64,000 nucleotides of DNA from Marinobacter sp. AC-23 (GCF_001858325.1 NZ_MBPP01000001.1:1-64000), one strand, 5' to 3'. Positions 39,460 to 50,713 are shown, numbered from the stretch's first letter. Made by a program: numbers and translations. Notes: a model not told the origin generated them from the letters alone.

Positions 39460-39810
39460 ATGGGGCCCGGATTTGGTGCGCGCAGCGGCATTCTTACCCT
39501 GACAATCAAAGATAAAGCGGTTTTGTACGCCGCTTACATGCCATACATTCGCCAGGGTGGTCTGTTTATACCAACCCAGAAGCAGTACCAGCTCGGTGAT
39601 GAGGTTTTTTTGCTGTTAAACCTCATGGATGAGCCAGAAAAGCTCCCCGTTGCGGGCAAGGTTATCTGGATCACCCCCAAGGGTGCCCAAGGCAACCGTG
39701 CGGCAGGCATTGGTGTGCAGTTTAGTGGCGATGACGAAAGTGCCAGAACCAAGATTGAAGCCTACCTTGCCGGCTCTCTGAGTTCGGATCGCCCGACTCA
39801 TACAATGTGA
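39460..39810 (+). CDS. pilZ: Type IV pilus PilZ-domain protein
   Basis: This 116-residue protein is the type IV pilus assembly PilZ. It has the fold MGPGFGARSGILTLTIKDKAVLYAAYMPYI (split here between the N-terminal strand and helix) and the NRAAGIGVQF strand near the C-terminus. True PilZ of this class binds PilB/FimX and usually lacks the RxxxR c-di-GMP loop, and I see no such loop here. AGAAGG lies 8 bases before the ATG at 39460; an upstream GTG at 39451 would overlap that site. It follows holB, as in Pseudomonas, and complements fimV further right. Confidence 0.85.
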   Translation: MGPGFGARSGILTLTIKDKAVLYAAYMPYIRQGGLFIPTQKQYQLGDEVFLLLNLMDEPEKLPVAGKVIWITPKGAQGNRAAGIGVQFSGDDESARTKIEAYLAGSLSSDRPTHTM

Positions 39811-39824
39811 GGTTCACGTCAAAT

Positions 39825-40750
39825 ATGCATGATCTTGCTATACCGCCAAACATCCGTGGCAACAGCACCGGATTGCGGGAGGCGCAGTGGCCATTGCAGC
39901 ACATTACTCTGGCCGGCTTGAGCTGGTTGGTTGAGGGTGCCTCACAAACTGCGAACCCGTCTGTCATCATGCTTCATGGCTGGCTTGATAACAGTCTTAC
40001 TTTCTCAAAAATTGCACCTGAGCTGGCGCAGATATCACCGTTACACGCAGTGGATATGGCAGGTCACGGGCATTCTGGACATCGCCCACCGGGGCAAAGC
40101 TACCAGCTGATGGATTACGTTGCCGACATAGCGGAGCTGATTGAAAAGCACATTTGTGGCCCGGAGCAGGGCGCGAAAGTGGATATTGTCGGGCATTCTC
40201 TGGGCGGTATTGTCGGTTCGCTATATGCCGCTGCTTTCCCGGAGCGTGTGCGCAAACTTGTGATGATCGATAGTTTGGGAGCACTCAGCCGTCCTATTGA
40301 TGACACGATTCCCCAACTTCGCAGATCCATTAACAAGCGAATTGCCGGCTCCGGTCGCTCGGCTGTTTATCCTGATATGGCCGCTGCGGCAAAAGTTCGC
40401 GAAGGCGGGATCAGCCCCCTTAGCCACGAGGCGGCGCTTGCACTGATTCCCCGCAACCTGAAGCCCGAGGCGACGGTTACAGCTGGCGTACCGACGCCCG
40501 TTTGCGACACCCATCATCACTGATGATGACCGAAGACCAAGTGATGGCTTCTCTCAAGGCAATTCAAGCACCTACTTTGTTTGTGAGCGCAAAAGAAGGC
40601 CTGTTGGCTAACCGGAAGGGGCTGGATGATCGGTTGAATGCGATCCCGAATATGCAAAGAGTAGAGGTGCTCGGTGGGCATCACTGTCATCTCGATGGAG
40701 ACACCCGCCCAGTTGCCGATGTTGTCAAAAATTTCCTTAAAAAAGAGTGA
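39825..40750 (+). CDS. Alpha/beta hydrolase (composite, one frameshift)
   Basis: This is an alpha/beta-fold hydrolase of about 308 residues. The nucleophile elbow GHSLGG and the oxyanion HGWLDN motif are clear in the first frame, and the catalytic His lies in the second frame (GGHHCHLDGD). Restoring one G at GAGGCGAC (40469-40470) joins LKPEG to DGYSWRTDARLRHPSSLMMTED, which fits alpha/beta hydrolase cap sequences. An ATG at 39825 (MHDLAIPP) is preferred to the GTG at 39807, which overlaps the pilZ stop. The substrate is unknown; esterase or lipase activity is probable. The next gene starts 5 bases later. Confidence 0.75.
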
Positions 40751-40754
40751 TACC

Positions 40755-41657
40755 TTGCCCAAGCCTTTTGTATTTCGCTTGCTTGCCGCCGCGCTGTTTT
40801 TGGTCAGCTCAGGCGCTGCCGTTGCAGCGCTGCCAGAATCTATGCCTAAGGCATTTGCCCAATCAACCCTTGAGGTGACAACTGCCATCGAATCATCTGG
40901 CCACCTTGTTCTTTTTAGCCCGGTGCGGGAAGTTAATAACGAGATACGCTCAGACTCCATGGCGCGCTTGCCGGTTTCCGGTGAAGGGCGGCTTTATCAA
41001 ATTGCCCGGGATGCTAACCGCCGGGAGGCTCGGGAGCACTATCGAGGGCTGCTCCGTGAACGTGGCGCCCAGATTTTGTTTGAGTGCTCGGGCGTTCGCT
41101 GTGGGCGAAGCAACGTGTGGGCAAACCAGATATTCAATCAAGCGGTTCTATACGGACGCGATGCGACCCAGGACTATCTGGTGGCCGGCGTAGTGGCAGA
41201 TGATGGCAGCCGCTGGCTCACGTCTGTGTACACGGTTACCCGGGGCAACCTGAGGCAGTACGTGTGGGTGGAGCATTTTAAGGTAGCACCCGGCGTTGCC
41301 GTTCCCGGGCTTGGAGCGGTAAATAGCCGAGTTGTGGGGCCTGTGGTTGTGCCCTGGACAGGGGGTGTTACTTACAGGTTTGACTGGCAGGCCGCGGATC
41401 GCCGGAAAGTTAATGAGCTTGCCCGAGGTGAGGGTGCAAAGGTGATTCTTGTGGGCTACTCCGAGCTTGGTGCTACTGAATCATTTGAGGATTCTATGAG
41501 GCGTGCACGCGAAGCCACCGAGTCCCTTGCTGAGGTGTTGACCAAAACCGGTGTTTCTCGGCAGCAGCAAGAGCTACTGGTTGTTGGGCCATCGGTGGTT
41601 GTCAATGATCTGACTCGCCAGGGTGATCGGGTTGAAGTGATGGTAATAACGAGATAG
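40755..41657 (+). CDS. DUF4892 exported protein
   Basis: This gene encodes an exported protein of about 300 residues from a TTG start at 40755 that directly precedes a signal peptide (FVFRLLAAALFLVSSGAAVA/AL). An open frame from a GTG at 40674 would overlap the hydrolase by 77 bases and put the signal peptide internally, so I reject it. The mature part contains the DUF4892-like stretch ECSGVRCGRSNVWANQIF with two cysteines, and a C-terminal OmpA-like helix/strand pattern (LAEVLTKTGVSRQQ...VVNDLTRQGDRVEV). It lies between an alpha/beta hydrolase and a patatin, suggesting an envelope lipid context (inference). Confidence 0.72.
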   Translation: MPKPFVFRLLAAALFLVSSGAAVAALPESMPKAFAQSTLEVTTAIESSGHLVLFSPVREVNNEIRSDSMARLPVSGEGRLYQIARDANRREAREHYRGLLRERGAQILFECSGVRCGRSNVWANQIFNQAVLYGRDATQDYLVAGVVADDGSRWLTSVYTVTRGNLRQYVWVEHFKVAPGVAVPGLGAVNSRVVGPVVVPWTGGVTYRFDWQAADRRKVNELARGEGAKVILVGYSELGATESFEDSMRRAREATESLAEVLTKTGVSRQQQELLVVGPSVVVNDLTRQGDRVEVMVITR

Positions 41658-41690
41658 CTATAACGAGGCAGTTATTAAAGAGGTAGTACA

Positions 41691-42830
41691 GTGCCAGACA
41701 ATGATGTGTCCAAGGTTTTGGATAGTTCTGACATATCGACCACCGAGTCGCATGCCAGTAGCGATAAAAAAGTCCCAGAGGCTAGGCGCCAAACAGTTGC
41801 CCTTACATTAGGTAGTGGTGGCGCTCGGGGTTATGCCCATATAGGTGCGATCGAGATCCTGGATGAGCGTGGCTATAACATTATTGCCATTTCTGGCTGT
41901 TCCATGGGCTCGCTTGTTGGGGGAATGTACGCTGCCGGTAAAATGCAGGACTACAAAGACTGGGTAACCGGACTGGGTCAGTTTGATGTGCTCAAACTGC
42001 TGGATTTAACCTTCAATTCCGTTGGGGCTATCCGAGGCGAAAAAATCTTTTCAATCGTTCGGGAAATGCTGGGTGATATCCGCATCGAGAACTTACCACT
42101 GCACTACACCGCCGTAGCTACCGATTTGTTGGCTCACAAGGAAGTCTGGTTTCAGGAAGGCCCGTTGGACCGCGCAATCCGCGCATCCGTTGCCATTCCT
42201 AGCGTGGTAACGCCCTTGGTTCTTGGAGGCCGGGTGCTGGTAGACGGGGCTTTGCTAAATCCGCTGCCCATTATTCCCACTATATCGGCCCATGCGGATC
42301 TGGTGGTAGCGGTGAATCTCAGCGGTGAGGATGACCGACGCCAGAGGATACCAGATGCAGCTTTTTCCAGCGCCGGCGAAGGAGACGACACGGATGTGTG
42401 GATGGATGCCCTCCGCGATAAAGCATCTCGTTGGTTCGACTGGGATACACTGAAGTCTTTGGGGGCAAAACGAGCCGTCGAGGGTGAGAGTCCGGAAGAG
42501 AGAATTTCAAAAGAGGTTCAGAAAAAAGAACATCATAAGCACAGCGATAAAAAAGTGCAGGAAGACCACGAGACCATTGACTGGGATAAGCTGGGAATCG
42601 GCAAGTTTGATGTTATGAACCTGACCATTGAAACCATGCAGAGCGCTCTTGTGCAGTACAAGATCGCTGGTTATCCGCCGGACTTGTTGGTGAATATTCC
42701 CAAAAACGTGTGCCGGAGCTATGACTACCACAAGGCACCCGAATTGATTCAGCTGGGTCGCGAGCGTATGGCGGCCGCTTTGGATCGTTTTGAGGAAAGC
42801 CGGAACAGCTCCGGGCCCTTGGCTATCTGA
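41691..42830 (+). CDS. Patatin-like phospholipase (RssA-type)
   Basis: This 379-residue protein has a patatin lipase domain with the oxyanion loop GSGGARG, nucleophile Ser71 in GCSMG and dyad Asp185 in DGA. The N-terminal 35 residues are hydrophilic and probably disordered. The C-terminal third contains a charged insertion ([18 protein letters not shown]) and then a helical end. There is no signal peptide. The start is GTG at 41691. It likely hydrolyses phospholipids at the inner face of the membrane. It is the second patatin of the window and differs from the DUF3336 one in domain layout. Confidence 0.85.
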   Translation: MPDNDVSKVLDSSDISTTESHASSDKKVPEARRQTVALTLGSGGARGYAHIGAIEILDERGYNIIAISGCSMGSLVGGMYAAGKMQDYKDWVTGLGQFDVLKLLDLTFNSVGAIRGEKIFSIVREMLGDIRIENLPLHYTAVATDLLAHKEVWFQEGPLDRAIRASVAIPSVVTPLVLGGRVLVDGALLNPLPIIPTISAHADLVVAVNLSGEDDRRQRIPDAAFSSAGEGDDTDVWMDALRDKASRWFDWDTLKSLGAKRAVEGESPEERISKEVQKKEHHKHSDKKVQEDHETIDWDKLGIGKFDVMNLTIETMQSALVQYKIAGYPPDLLVNIPKNVCRSYDYHKAPELIQLGRERMAAALDRFEESRNSSGPLAI

Positions 42831-42924
42831 GCCGCTTCGGCCAGGTTTAAACCGATGGCTGCAGCAAAGTCCTGAAACAGCGTATAATCCCGCGCTGAAT
42901 CCGAATTTACAGGAAGCCGCGTTT

Positions 42925-43827
42925 GTGACCAGTCCGATTGAAGATCTTCACACCGTTCGCGATTACCTTCGTTACGCGTCATCGCAGTTTGCCGCTTCGC
43001 CGGTTTTTTTCGGCCATGGCACGGATAACGTGTGGGATGAGGCGGTGCACCTGGTGATGCGCAGCCTTCACCTTCCCCTGGAAGATAACACCCTGTTTCT
43101 GGATGCGCGGCTGACCCGAGAAGAGCGGCAGCTCCTTCTTGAGCGCATCAGGCGTCGTATTGATGAGCGTGTTCCTTTGGCCTATCTCCTGGGTGAAGCT
43201 TGGTTTATGGGCATGCCATTCCATGTGGATGAGCGGGTTTTAGTGCCGCGCTCGCCTATTGGAGAGCTGATTGAAAACGGGTTTCAGCCTTGGCTGGGTG
43301 ATAAACCGGTTGAGCGGATTCTTGATCTTTGCACCGGGAGCGGTTGTATTGGCATAGGCGCGGCGTTTGTGTTTGAGGATGCCAGCGTGGACTTGTCTGA
43401 TATATCAGCAGATGCCTTGGCCGTTGCCGGGTCAAACATAGATCTCCACGAGCTCCAGGGTAGAGTATGCACCGTGCAATCGGACGTGTTCGCCAACATC
43501 AGCGGGCAATACGATATCATTGTCAGCAACCCGCCTTATGTCGACGCGGAAGATCTTGCAGGCATGCCAGATGAGTTTCACCATGAGCCCGCGCTGGGTT
43601 TAGCGGCCGGTGACGACGGTTTGGACATTGCGCACCGGATTATCGCCGGGGCGGTGGAGCACCTTACGCCGGGTGGCTTGCTAGTGGTCGAGGTGGGGAA
43701 TAGCTGGGTGGCTTTGGATGAAGCTTACCCGGAGCTCCCATTTACCTGGTTGGAGTTCAGCAATGGCGGTGACGGTGTTTTTGCCATTACTGAGCAGGAT
43801 CTTCGCACGTGGCAGAACAAACGCTAA
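42925..43827 (+). CDS. prmB: 50S ribosomal protein L3 glutamine methyltransferase
   Basis: PrmB methylates a glutamine of ribosomal protein L3 with S-adenosylmethionine. The NPPY catalytic motif is in [10 protein letters not shown] and the SAM-binding glycine motif is [12 protein letters not shown]. From the GTG at 42925, with AGGAAG 8 bases upstream, the protein has 300 residues, close to the family length. A longer frame from 42790 overlaps the patatin gene and adds 45 unlikely residues. It precedes aroC, as in Pseudomonas and enteric bacteria. Confidence 0.92.
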   Translation: MTSPIEDLHTVRDYLRYASSQFAASPVFFGHGTDNVWDEAVHLVMRSLHLPLEDNTLFLDARLTREERQLLLERIRRRIDERVPLAYLLGEAWFMGMPFHVDERVLVPRSPIGELIENGFQPWLGDKPVERILDLCTGSGCIGIGAAFVFEDASVDLSDISADALAVAGSNIDLHELQGRVCTVQSDVFANISGQYDIIVSNPPYVDAEDLAGMPDEFHHEPALGLAAGDDGLDIAHRIIAGAVEHLTPGGLLVVEVGNSWVALDEAYPELPFTWLEFSNGGDGVFAITEQDLRTWQNKR

Positions 43828-43864
43828 ACTAATTTCTTACAAAACCCTAACAAGATATTGAATT

Positions 43865-44959
43865 ATGTCAGGAAACTCTTTCGGAAAACTGTTTACCGTT
43901 ACCACCTTTGGTGAAAGCCATGGCGCTGCGCTGGGCTGCATTATTGATGGGTGCCCGCCCGGGTTAGAGCTCTCAGAAGCTGATATGCAGGCAGATCTGG
44001 ATCGCCGTAAACCGGGCACCTCCCGGCACACGACCCAGCGCCGTGAGGCAGATGAGGTGCGGATTCTGTCAGGGGTTTTTGAGGGTAAAACCACGGGTAC
44101 GCCGATTGGGCTGATTATCGAGAACACGGATCAGCGTTCAAAGGATTACTCCAAGATTTCAGAGCAGTTCCGCCCCGCCCACGCCGATTACACATACATG
44201 CATAAGTATGGTGTGCGCGATTATCGTGGTGGTGGCCGTTCTTCTGCACGTGAGACGGCTATGCGAGTAGCGGCTGGTGCGGTGGCCCGGAAGTTTCTGC
44301 AGCAGCGCCTGGGTATTCGTATCCGCGGATATTTGTCGGAGCTGGGCCCGGTGCGTGCGGAAAAACTGGACTGGGAGCAGGTTCATCAGAACCCGTTTTT
44401 CTGCCCCGACGCCGATAAGGTTCCAGAGATGGAGGCTTATATGGATGCGCTGCGTAAAGAAGGAGAGTCTATTGGGGCACGCATCAATGTTGTGGCTGAA
44501 GGCGTGCCGCCTGGGCTAGGTGAGCCGGTTTTCGATCGCCTGGATGCAGACTTGGCTCATGCGTTGATGAGTATCAATGCGGTGAAGGGTGTTGAGATTG
44601 GTGCGGGCTTTGGGTGCATTACCCAAAAGGGCACTCAGCATCGGGATGAGATGACGCCTGAAGGCTTTTTATCGAATCATGCTGGCGGCGTGCTAGGGGG
44701 TATTTCATCTGGGCAGCCGCTGCTTGCGAGTATTGCTTTGAAGCCGACGTCGAGTTTGCGTTTGCCGGGTCGCAGTATTGATGTGCATGGCAATCCGGTG
44801 GAGGTTATTACCACTGGGCGGCACGACCCTTGTGTAGGAATTCGCGCAACGCCAATTGCAGAGGCCATGATGGCCATTGTTCTGATGGATCATTATTTGC
44901 GCCATCGTGGTCAGAATGGGGATGTTTCTGTTTCAACGCCTGTTCTTGGGCAGCTATAG
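43865..44959 (+). CDS. aroC: Chorismate synthase
   Basis: AroC makes chorismate from 5-enolpyruvylshikimate-3-phosphate, using reduced FMN. The 364-residue protein has the family signatures [18 protein letters not shown], the RxxxE-type block ([20 protein letters not shown]) and [17 protein letters not shown]. It supplies chorismate to pabB and the trp genes in the same window. It starts 37 bases after prmB and ends just before an inverted-repeat element. Confidence 0.95.
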   Translation: MSGNSFGKLFTVTTFGESHGAALGCIIDGCPPGLELSEADMQADLDRRKPGTSRHTTQRREADEVRILSGVFEGKTTGTPIGLIIENTDQRSKDYSKISEQFRPAHADYTYMHKYGVRDYRGGGRSSARETAMRVAAGAVARKFLQQRLGIRIRGYLSELGPVRAEKLDWEQVHQNPFFCPDADKVPEMEAYMDALRKEGESIGARINVVAEGVPPGLGEPVFDRLDADLAHALMSINAVKGVEIGAGFGCITQKGTQHRDEMTPEGFLSNHAGGVLGGISSGQPLLASIALKPTSSLRLPGRSIDVHGNPVEVITTGRHDPCVGIRATPIAEAMMAIVLMDHYLRHRGQNGDVSVSTPVLGQL

Positions 44960-44981
44960 GCCTGGTTGTTTGGGTGCAGAC

Positions 44982-45093
44982 GCTTGCTGCTGGCCCGGTC
45001 ATTCAAAAAAACGCCCGTGAATACTTCCCTGTAGGGCTCGATCGCGCCATCCTTGGCGCTCAACGTTTTTGAATGACCGGGCCAGCAGCAAGC
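44982..45093. repeat. 112-bp palindromic element with 28-bp inverted arms
   Basis: The arms 44982-45009 and 45066-45093 are perfect 28-bp inverted repeats, running from GCTTGCTGCTGG inward to CATTCAAAAA on the left. The core of 56 bases holds further small hairpins, clearest GCGCCA/TGGCGC (45044-45049, 45054-45059). The element sits between convergent genes (aroC and a LysR regulator), so its transcript could act as a bidirectional terminator. The size, branched structure and intergenic location fit a dispersed REP- or MITE-like repeat. There is no second copy that I can see in the window, and no flanking target-site duplication is obvious. Confidence 0.8.
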
Positions 45094-45118
45094 TAGCTAG
45101 CTTTGTTTATTGGCCTCA

Positions 45119-46032
45119 CTACTCGGCTTCAGCGGGGTGCTCCGCTTCTTCTTCTTGAACAATCCTTAAAAGCGCTTTTGCCGCATTACCTGGTTGCCGG
45201 CCGGTGAGGCCGATCCCGCCGAGGACCCTCGTAACCGGATGCCCCGTTTCAGCTTCTGTCGCTAATACCCCTTTAAGTACTTTCAGGCTTCCATCCACCA
45301 TGCGCAGTGGCAAGACACTCCAGCCGAGGCCAACGTTGGTCATCATTTTCAGGGTTTCCAAGTAGTTGGTGGGCATTTGTGGGTGCAAGGGTAGGTTCGC
45401 CTCCAGAAATAGCCGGCTTACTACGCGATAGGTTGAGGTGGATGTGTCGGGTAGAAGGGCCGGGTGTTTTGCCAAGTCGGCGAGCTTTGGTTTTTTCAAC
45501 GAAGCCAGAGGGTGGTCGGCGCGACCACAAATGCCATAGGGTCGGGCCATTGTGCATATACGTGAAAGTTTGGAAGCATGCTGTCGCTTAGGGTGACGAA
45601 TGCCAGTTCTGCGTTGCGTTTGCGCATTTGCTCGTAGGCGGCATCGGATTCCATGAATTGCAGGTTTATGGTTACCTGAGGGTGTTCACGCTTGAATCGG
45701 CGCAGCCATTTGGGCAGGTGGTGAAGGCCAATGTGGTGGCTGGCAATGATGTGTAGCTCGCCTTCTATGAGGTTTGAATCCGGCGAAAGCGCAATGCGAG
45801 CGTTGTGGATTTCGTCGAGAATCTTGCGGGCATGGGGTAGCAGTCTGTTGCCGGAGTCGGTTAGGCGGATTTGCCGGTGGCTGCGGTCGATCAGCGTTGT
45901 CCCGAGTTGGTTTTCCAGGGCTGCAAGGCGTTTGCTGATTGCAGGCTGGGTTAGGTGTAGCTGTTCAGCGGCTTCTGAAAAAGAGCCTTGGTCGACAACG
46001 GTGAGGAAAGCCTTAAGGGAATTTGAGTCCAA
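45119..46032 (-). CDS. LysR-family regulator divergent from leuC (composite, one frameshift)
   Basis: This is a transcription regulator of about 305 residues. The N-terminal LysR helix-turn-helix (MDSNSLKAFLTVVDQGSFSEAAEQLHLTQ, split at the recognition helix QPAISKRL) and the start of the sensor domain are in one frame. The rest continues in another frame after one missing base at 45518-45519 (plus strand). Restoring it reads VVAPDHPLASLKKPKLADL. It is divergent from leuC with 167 bases between them, the same placement as the LysR gene next to leuC in P. aeruginosa. It may regulate leuCD, but the effector is unknown. Confidence 0.82.
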
Positions 46033-46199
46033 GATGAGTCTTCCTGTTCGGTTCTATCAGGAAAGGCTATCGTATAACCGTTTGGAATGCGATGAATGAA
46101 AAACATGAATTGCGGTTATCTGTGGCCCAGCGGTATCATAGACATTAAACGGCAGTAGAGAGCTTCAAAAAAGCGACCTCCAGAGAGTGAGAGAGAATC

Positions 46200-47618
46200 A
46201 TGGCGGGCAAGACCTTATACGACAAGTTGTGGGACGATCATTTGGTAAAGCAGCGGGACGATGGTTCTGCGCTGATTTACATCGATCGTCAATTATTGCA
46301 CGAAGTAACCTCGCCTCAAGCTTTTGAGGGGCTGCGCTTGGCCAACCGTAAGCCTTGGCGCATCGATGCCAACCTGGCCACGCCAGATCACAATGTTCCC
46401 ACAACTGATCGCGCGAAAGGCATTGAGGGCATTGTTGATCCGGTTTCCCGTATTCAGGTCGAAACTCTGGGCAAGAACTGCGACGAGTTCGGCATTCTTG
46501 AATTCAAGATTATGGATAAGCGCCAGGGTATTGTGCATGTGATCGGGCCAGAGCAGGGCGCAACCCTGCCGGGCATGACCATTGTTTGCGGTGACTCTCA
46601 TACGTCTACTCACGGTGCGTTTGGCTGTCTTGCCCACGGTATAGGTACGTCTGAAGTTGAGCATGTGCTGGCTACCCAGTGCCTGGTTCAGCAAAAGATG
46701 AAGAACATGCTGGTTAAAGTGGACGGCCAGCTTGGCAAGGGTGTTACCGGCAAAGATGTGGTACTGGCGATCATTGCAAAAATCGGTACTGCCGGCGGTA
46801 CTGGCCACGCCATCGAGTTTGGTGGTGAGGCTATTCAGAACCTCAGCATGGAAGGACGAATGACCATTTGTAACATGGCCATTGAAGCCGGTGCGCGTGT
46901 GGGAATGGTTGCTGTTGATGGCACCACAATCGAATACGTGAAAGGCCGGCCCTTCTCGCCCAAGGGCGAATCCTGGGACGCTGCCGTTAAATACTGGCGC
47001 ACGCTGCACAGCGATCTGGATGCGGTATTTGATAAAACTGTTGAGCTAGACGCCGCAGATATTCTGCCGCAGGTTAGCTGGGGCACTTCGCCGGAAATGG
47101 TTGTTGGCATTAACGGCCACGTGCCGGATCCCGCGAAAGAAGAAGATCCGATCAAGCGCGAAGGCATTGAGCGGGCCCTGAAATATATGGGCTTGCAGCC
47201 AAACCAGGCCATTACAGACATCAAGCTGGACAGGGTGTTTATTGGCTCCTGCACCAACAGCCGTATTGAAGATCTGCGGGAAGCGGCCGTTGTGGTTAAG
47301 GGGCGCAAAGTTGCAGACAGTCTCATGCAGGCCATGGTTGTGCCGGGTTCCGGTTTGGTTAAAGCACAGGCAGAAGCGGAAGGGCTTGACCAGATTTTCA
47401 TTGAAGCAGGCCTTGAGTGGCGTGATCCCGGTTGCTCTATGTGCCTGGCCATGAACGCAGATAAGCTGGGGCAGGGCGAGCACTGTGCCTCTACCTCTAA
47501 CCGTAACTTTGAGGGCCGGCAAGGCTTTGGTGGACGTACTCACTTAGTGAGCCCCGCCATGGCAGCCGCCGCCGCAATAGCCGGCCATTTTGTTGATGTT
47601 CGCGAACTGCTGAACTGA
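46200..47618 (+). CDS. leuC: 3-isopropylmalate dehydratase large subunit
   Basis: LeuC with LeuD isomerises 2-isopropylmalate to 3-isopropylmalate in leucine synthesis. The 472-residue protein has the cluster cysteines in [10 protein letters not shown] and GCSMC and the substrate motif [12 protein letters not shown], all of which mark a [4Fe-4S] aconitase-type enzyme. It starts 167 bases from the divergent LysR gene with GAGAGAG upstream, and leuD follows 21 bases later, so leuCD are cotranscribed. Confidence 0.95.
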   Translation: MAGKTLYDKLWDDHLVKQRDDGSALIYIDRQLLHEVTSPQAFEGLRLANRKPWRIDANLATPDHNVPTTDRAKGIEGIVDPVSRIQVETLGKNCDEFGILEFKIMDKRQGIVHVIGPEQGATLPGMTIVCGDSHTSTHGAFGCLAHGIGTSEVEHVLATQCLVQQKMKNMLVKVDGQLGKGVTGKDVVLAIIAKIGTAGGTGHAIEFGGEAIQNLSMEGRMTICNMAIEAGARVGMVAVDGTTIEYVKGRPFSPKGESWDAAVKYWRTLHSDLDAVFDKTVELDAADILPQVSWGTSPEMVVGINGHVPDPAKEEDPIKREGIERALKYMGLQPNQAITDIKLDRVFIGSCTNSRIEDLREAAVVVKGRKVADSLMQAMVVPGSGLVKAQAEAEGLDQIFIEAGLEWRDPGCSMCLAMNADKLGQGEHCASTSNRNFEGRQGFGGRTHLVSPAMAAAAAIAGHFVDVRELLN

Positions 47619-47639
47619 GCCACAGGAGAGAACTGAACC

Positions 47640-48287
47640 ATGCGCGCATTTACGCAACACCAGGGCCTTGTGGCCCCCATGGACCGTTCCAATGTGGATA
47701 CGGACATGATTATTCCCAAGCAGTTTTTGAAGTCCATCAAGCGTACGGGCTTTGGCCCGAATCTGTTTGATGAGCTGCGCTACCTTGATGAAGGCCAGCC
47801 GGACCAAGACAGCTCCCAGCGCCCGTTGAACCCGGATTTTGTGCTTAACCAGCCACGTTATAAAAACGCCAGTGTACTCTTGGCCCGTAGTAACTTTGGC
47901 TGTGGCTCTAGCCGCGAACACGCGCCCTGGGCTCTTGATGATTACGGCTTCAGGGTGATTATTGCGCCCAGCTTTGCTGATATTTTCTACAATAACTGCT
48001 TTAAGAATGGGTTGTTACCTATTGTTCTTGAAGCAAATATTATGGAGAAGCTGTTTCAGGAAGCTGAGGCTGCGGAAGGCTATGAGCTGACGGTAGACTT
48101 GCAAGCGAAAACCGTGATTACACCGTCTGGTGAGTCTTTCAGTTTCGACGTGGATGATTTCCGTCGTCACTGCTTGCTCAATGGTCTCGATGACATTGGC
48201 GTTACCCTTGAAGACGCTGAACGCATCAAATCCTACGAAGATCAGCGCCGAGAAACGGCACCTTGGTTGTTTGGTGCTGGGCAATAA
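47640..48287 (+). CDS. leuD: 3-isopropylmalate dehydratase small subunit
   Basis: LeuD is the swivel-domain partner of LeuC. The 215-residue protein has the typical N-terminus with [14 protein letters not shown] and the [14 protein letters not shown] block that contacts the substrate. It is preceded by CAGGAGAG and follows leuC after 21 bases. leuB follows after 125 bases containing a 7-bp GC hairpin (48371-48387) without a T tract. Confidence 0.95.
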   Translation: MRAFTQHQGLVAPMDRSNVDTDMIIPKQFLKSIKRTGFGPNLFDELRYLDEGQPDQDSSQRPLNPDFVLNQPRYKNASVLLARSNFGCGSSREHAPWALDDYGFRVIIAPSFADIFYNNCFKNGLLPIVLEANIMEKLFQEAEAAEGYELTVDLQAKTVITPSGESFSFDVDDFRRHCLLNGLDDIGVTLEDAERIKSYEDQRRETAPWLFGAGQ

Positions 48288-48412
48288 GCTTGCCTTTAGC
48301 ACATCGCTGTACAGGTGATATCTAGTTTAAGCCGGATGTGCTTTGCGCTATCTGGCAACCATTAACTTGTCGGGCCTGTGAGGCCCGGCATTCAGAGATT
48401 TGGAAGTTCATT

Positions 48413-49486
48413 ATGTCCAGAACTGTACTTCTTCTGCCGGGTGACGGCATAGGCCCGGAAATCGTTGCGGAAGCTGAAAAAATCCTGCACGCCATTAATG
48501 AAAAATTTGACCTGAAACTCACCTTCGAGTCGGGCTTGGTGGGCGGTGCCGCACTGGACGAAACAGATAATCCGTTACCGGATGAGACGCTAGAAAAAGC
48601 ACGCAAAGCCGATGCTATTTTACTGGGGGCTGTAGGTGGTCCAAAGTGGGACGGCCTGCCCATGGCAAAGCGGCCTGAGAAGGGGCTCCTTGGCCTGCGT
48701 TCAAATCTGAAACTGTTCGCTAACCTGCGCCCTGCTATTCTTTACCCGCAATTGGCGTCGGCATCGTCCCTCAAGCCCGAGGTGGTTTCGGGTCTTGATA
48801 TTATGATTGTGCGCGAGCTTACCGGGGGGATTTACTTCGGTCAGCCACGGGGTGTTCGTGAGCTGGAAAGTGGCGAGCGTCAGGGCTACAACACCTACGC
48901 TTATACAGAGTCTGAAATTCGCCGCATTGGCCGTGTTGCGTTCGAAGCCGCGCAGCAGCGCAGCAAAAAATTGTGCTCGGTGGATAAGGCCAACGTGCTG
49001 GAAGTAACCGTTTTGTGGCGGGAAATCATGAACGAGCTACAGAGCGAATACCCGGACGTAGAGTTGTCTCATATGTACGTTGATAATGCCGCGATGCAGC
49101 TGGTTCGCGCGCCCAAGCAGTTCGACGTGATTGTGACTGGCAACATGTTTGGTGATATTCTATCGGACGAAGCGGCCATGCTTACTGGTTCAATTGGTAT
49201 GTTGCCATCGGCTTCGTTGAACTCTGAAAAGCAGGGCATGTATGAGCCCTGCCATGGTTCAGCGCCCGATATAGCCGGTAAAGGTATTGCCAATCCGCTG
49301 GCTACGATCATCAGCGCCGCAATGATGTTGCGGTACAGCCTTGATGAAGAAAAGGCGGCTGCGGCCATTGAAGCGGCAGTAAATAAAGTATTGGATCAGG
49401 GCCTCCGTACGGCCGATATTATGTCGGAAAACGGTACCCGGGTTTCGACCCGTGAAATGGGTGATGCGGTACTGGCTGCTCTGTAA
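48413..49486 (+). CDS. leuB: 3-isopropylmalate dehydrogenase
   Basis: LeuB oxidises and decarboxylates 3-isopropylmalate with NAD. From ATG 48413 it has 357 residues and the family motifs [22 protein letters not shown], the [10 protein letters not shown] substrate loop and the [18 protein letters not shown] region. An open frame from 48338 adds 25 residues across the upstream hairpin and is not credible. It completes the leuCDB set; leuA is not in the window. Confidence 0.95.
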   Translation: MSRTVLLLPGDGIGPEIVAEAEKILHAINEKFDLKLTFESGLVGGAALDETDNPLPDETLEKARKADAILLGAVGGPKWDGLPMAKRPEKGLLGLRSNLKLFANLRPAILYPQLASASSLKPEVVSGLDIMIVRELTGGIYFGQPRGVRELESGERQGYNTYAYTESEIRRIGRVAFEAAQQRSKKLCSVDKANVLEVTVLWREIMNELQSEYPDVELSHMYVDNAAMQLVRAPKQFDVIVTGNMFGDILSDEAAMLTGSIGMLPSASLNSEKQGMYEPCHGSAPDIAGKGIANPLATIISAAMMLRYSLDEEKAAAAIEAAVNKVLDQGLRTADIMSENGTRVSTREMGDAVLAAL

Positions 49487-49597
49487 TTTACGACAATACC
49501 TGATAGCAACACGACGCGGTTGCTGCGGATCATTCATCCTGTCCCTGCCAGCGATAAAGGCTGAGGGCGGGCATAAATTGAGGTTCAAGGGTCGCAC

Positions 49598-50713
49598 ATG
49601 AAGCGAGTTGGACTTGTAGGTTGGCGTGGCATGGTGGGCTCAGTGCTCATGCAGCGCATGCGCGAAGAAAATGATTTTAGCGATATCGATCCGGTATTTT
49701 TCTCCACGTCGCAGACTGGTCAGCCAGCGCCTGATGTGGGCAAAGAGGGGGTTCCTCCCTTACAGGATGCCTTTGATATTGAAACCCTTAAAACCCTGGA
49801 TGTGGTGCTGACGTGTCAGGGCGGCGATTACACCAATGCGGTTTATCAAAAGCTGCGCGATGCAGGCTGGAAGGGTTACTGGATTGATGCGGCCTCTGCA
49901 CTGCGGATGGCGGATCACTCGGTTATTGTTCTGGATCCGGTTAACCGCAACGTGATCGACGCAGCTTTGGAAAGCGGCGTGAAAGACTATGTAGGTGGTA
50001 ACTGCACAGTTAGCCTGATGATGCTCGCCCTTGGTGGTCTGCTGGAACAGGACCTGATCGAGTGGGTGTCTCCCATGACCTACCAGGCCGCATCTGGCTC
50101 CGGCGCTCAGAATATGCGCGAACTGCTTAACCAGATGGGTGAGCTTAACCGCAGCGTTGGGGAGGAGCTGGAAAGCCCGTCTTCTGCGATTCTGGAGATT
50201 GACCGCAAAGTAACCGAAACCATGCGTTCCGGCGAGTTTCCTACCGAGCACTTCCAGGTGCCTCTGGCAGGCAGCCTTATCCCGTTTATCGACAAGCAAC
50301 TTGATAACGGCATGAGCAAGGAAGAGTGGAAGGCTGGGGTAGAGACCAACAAAATTCTTGGTCGCTCGGACAACCCGATTCCTATTGATGGCCTTTGTGT
50401 GCGAATTGGTGCCATGCGCTCCCACAGCCAGGCGCTGACCATCAAGCTGAAGAAAGATCTGTCGGTCGCGGAAATAGAGTCCATTCTGGCGAAAGCCAAC
50501 GATTGGGTTAAGGTTATCCCTAATGATCGTGATGCGAGCATTGCGGAACTGACCCCTGCCAAGGTAACTGGCACGTTGAGTGTGCCTATCGGACGCATCC
50601 GTAAACTGGCCATGGGGCCGGAGTATATTTCTGCGTTTACTGTAGGCGATCAACTGCTGTGGGGGGCCGCTGAGCCCTTGCGCCGCATGTTACGAATCTT
50701 GCAGGAGCGTTAA
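49598..50713 (+). CDS. asd: Aspartate-semialdehyde dehydrogenase
   Basis: Asd reduces aspartyl phosphate to aspartate semialdehyde, a branch point to lysine, diaminopimelate, methionine and threonine. The 371-residue protein has the NADP motif [13 protein letters not shown], catalytic Cys136 in GGNCTVS and the ASGSGAQNM loop, matching the gammaproteobacterial form. It lies between leuB and fimV, as in Pseudomonas, and is followed by a strong terminator, so it ends its own transcript. Confidence 0.95.
   Translation: MKRVGLVGWRGMVGSVLMQRMREENDFSDIDPVFFSTSQTGQPAPDVGKEGVPPLQDAFDIETLKTLDVVLTCQGGDYTNAVYQKLRDAGWKGYWIDAASALRMADHSVIVLDPVNRNVIDAALESGVKDYVGGNCTVSLMMLALGGLLEQDLIEWVSPMTYQAASGSGAQNMRELLNQMGELNRSVGEELESPSSAILEIDRKVTETMRSGEFPTEHFQVPLAGSLIPFIDKQLDNGMSKEEWKAGVETNKILGRSDNPIPIDGLCVRIGAMRSHSQALTIKLKKDLSVAEIESILAKANDWVKVIPNDRDASIAELTPAKVTGTLSVPIGRIRKLAMGPEYISAFTVGDQLLWGAAEPLRRMLRILQER

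Noticed and set aside
48371-48387. Hairpin between leuD and leuB as terminator or attenuator
   Set aside because: The 7-bp stem has no T tract, and I find no leucine-rich leader peptide frame upstream of leuB.
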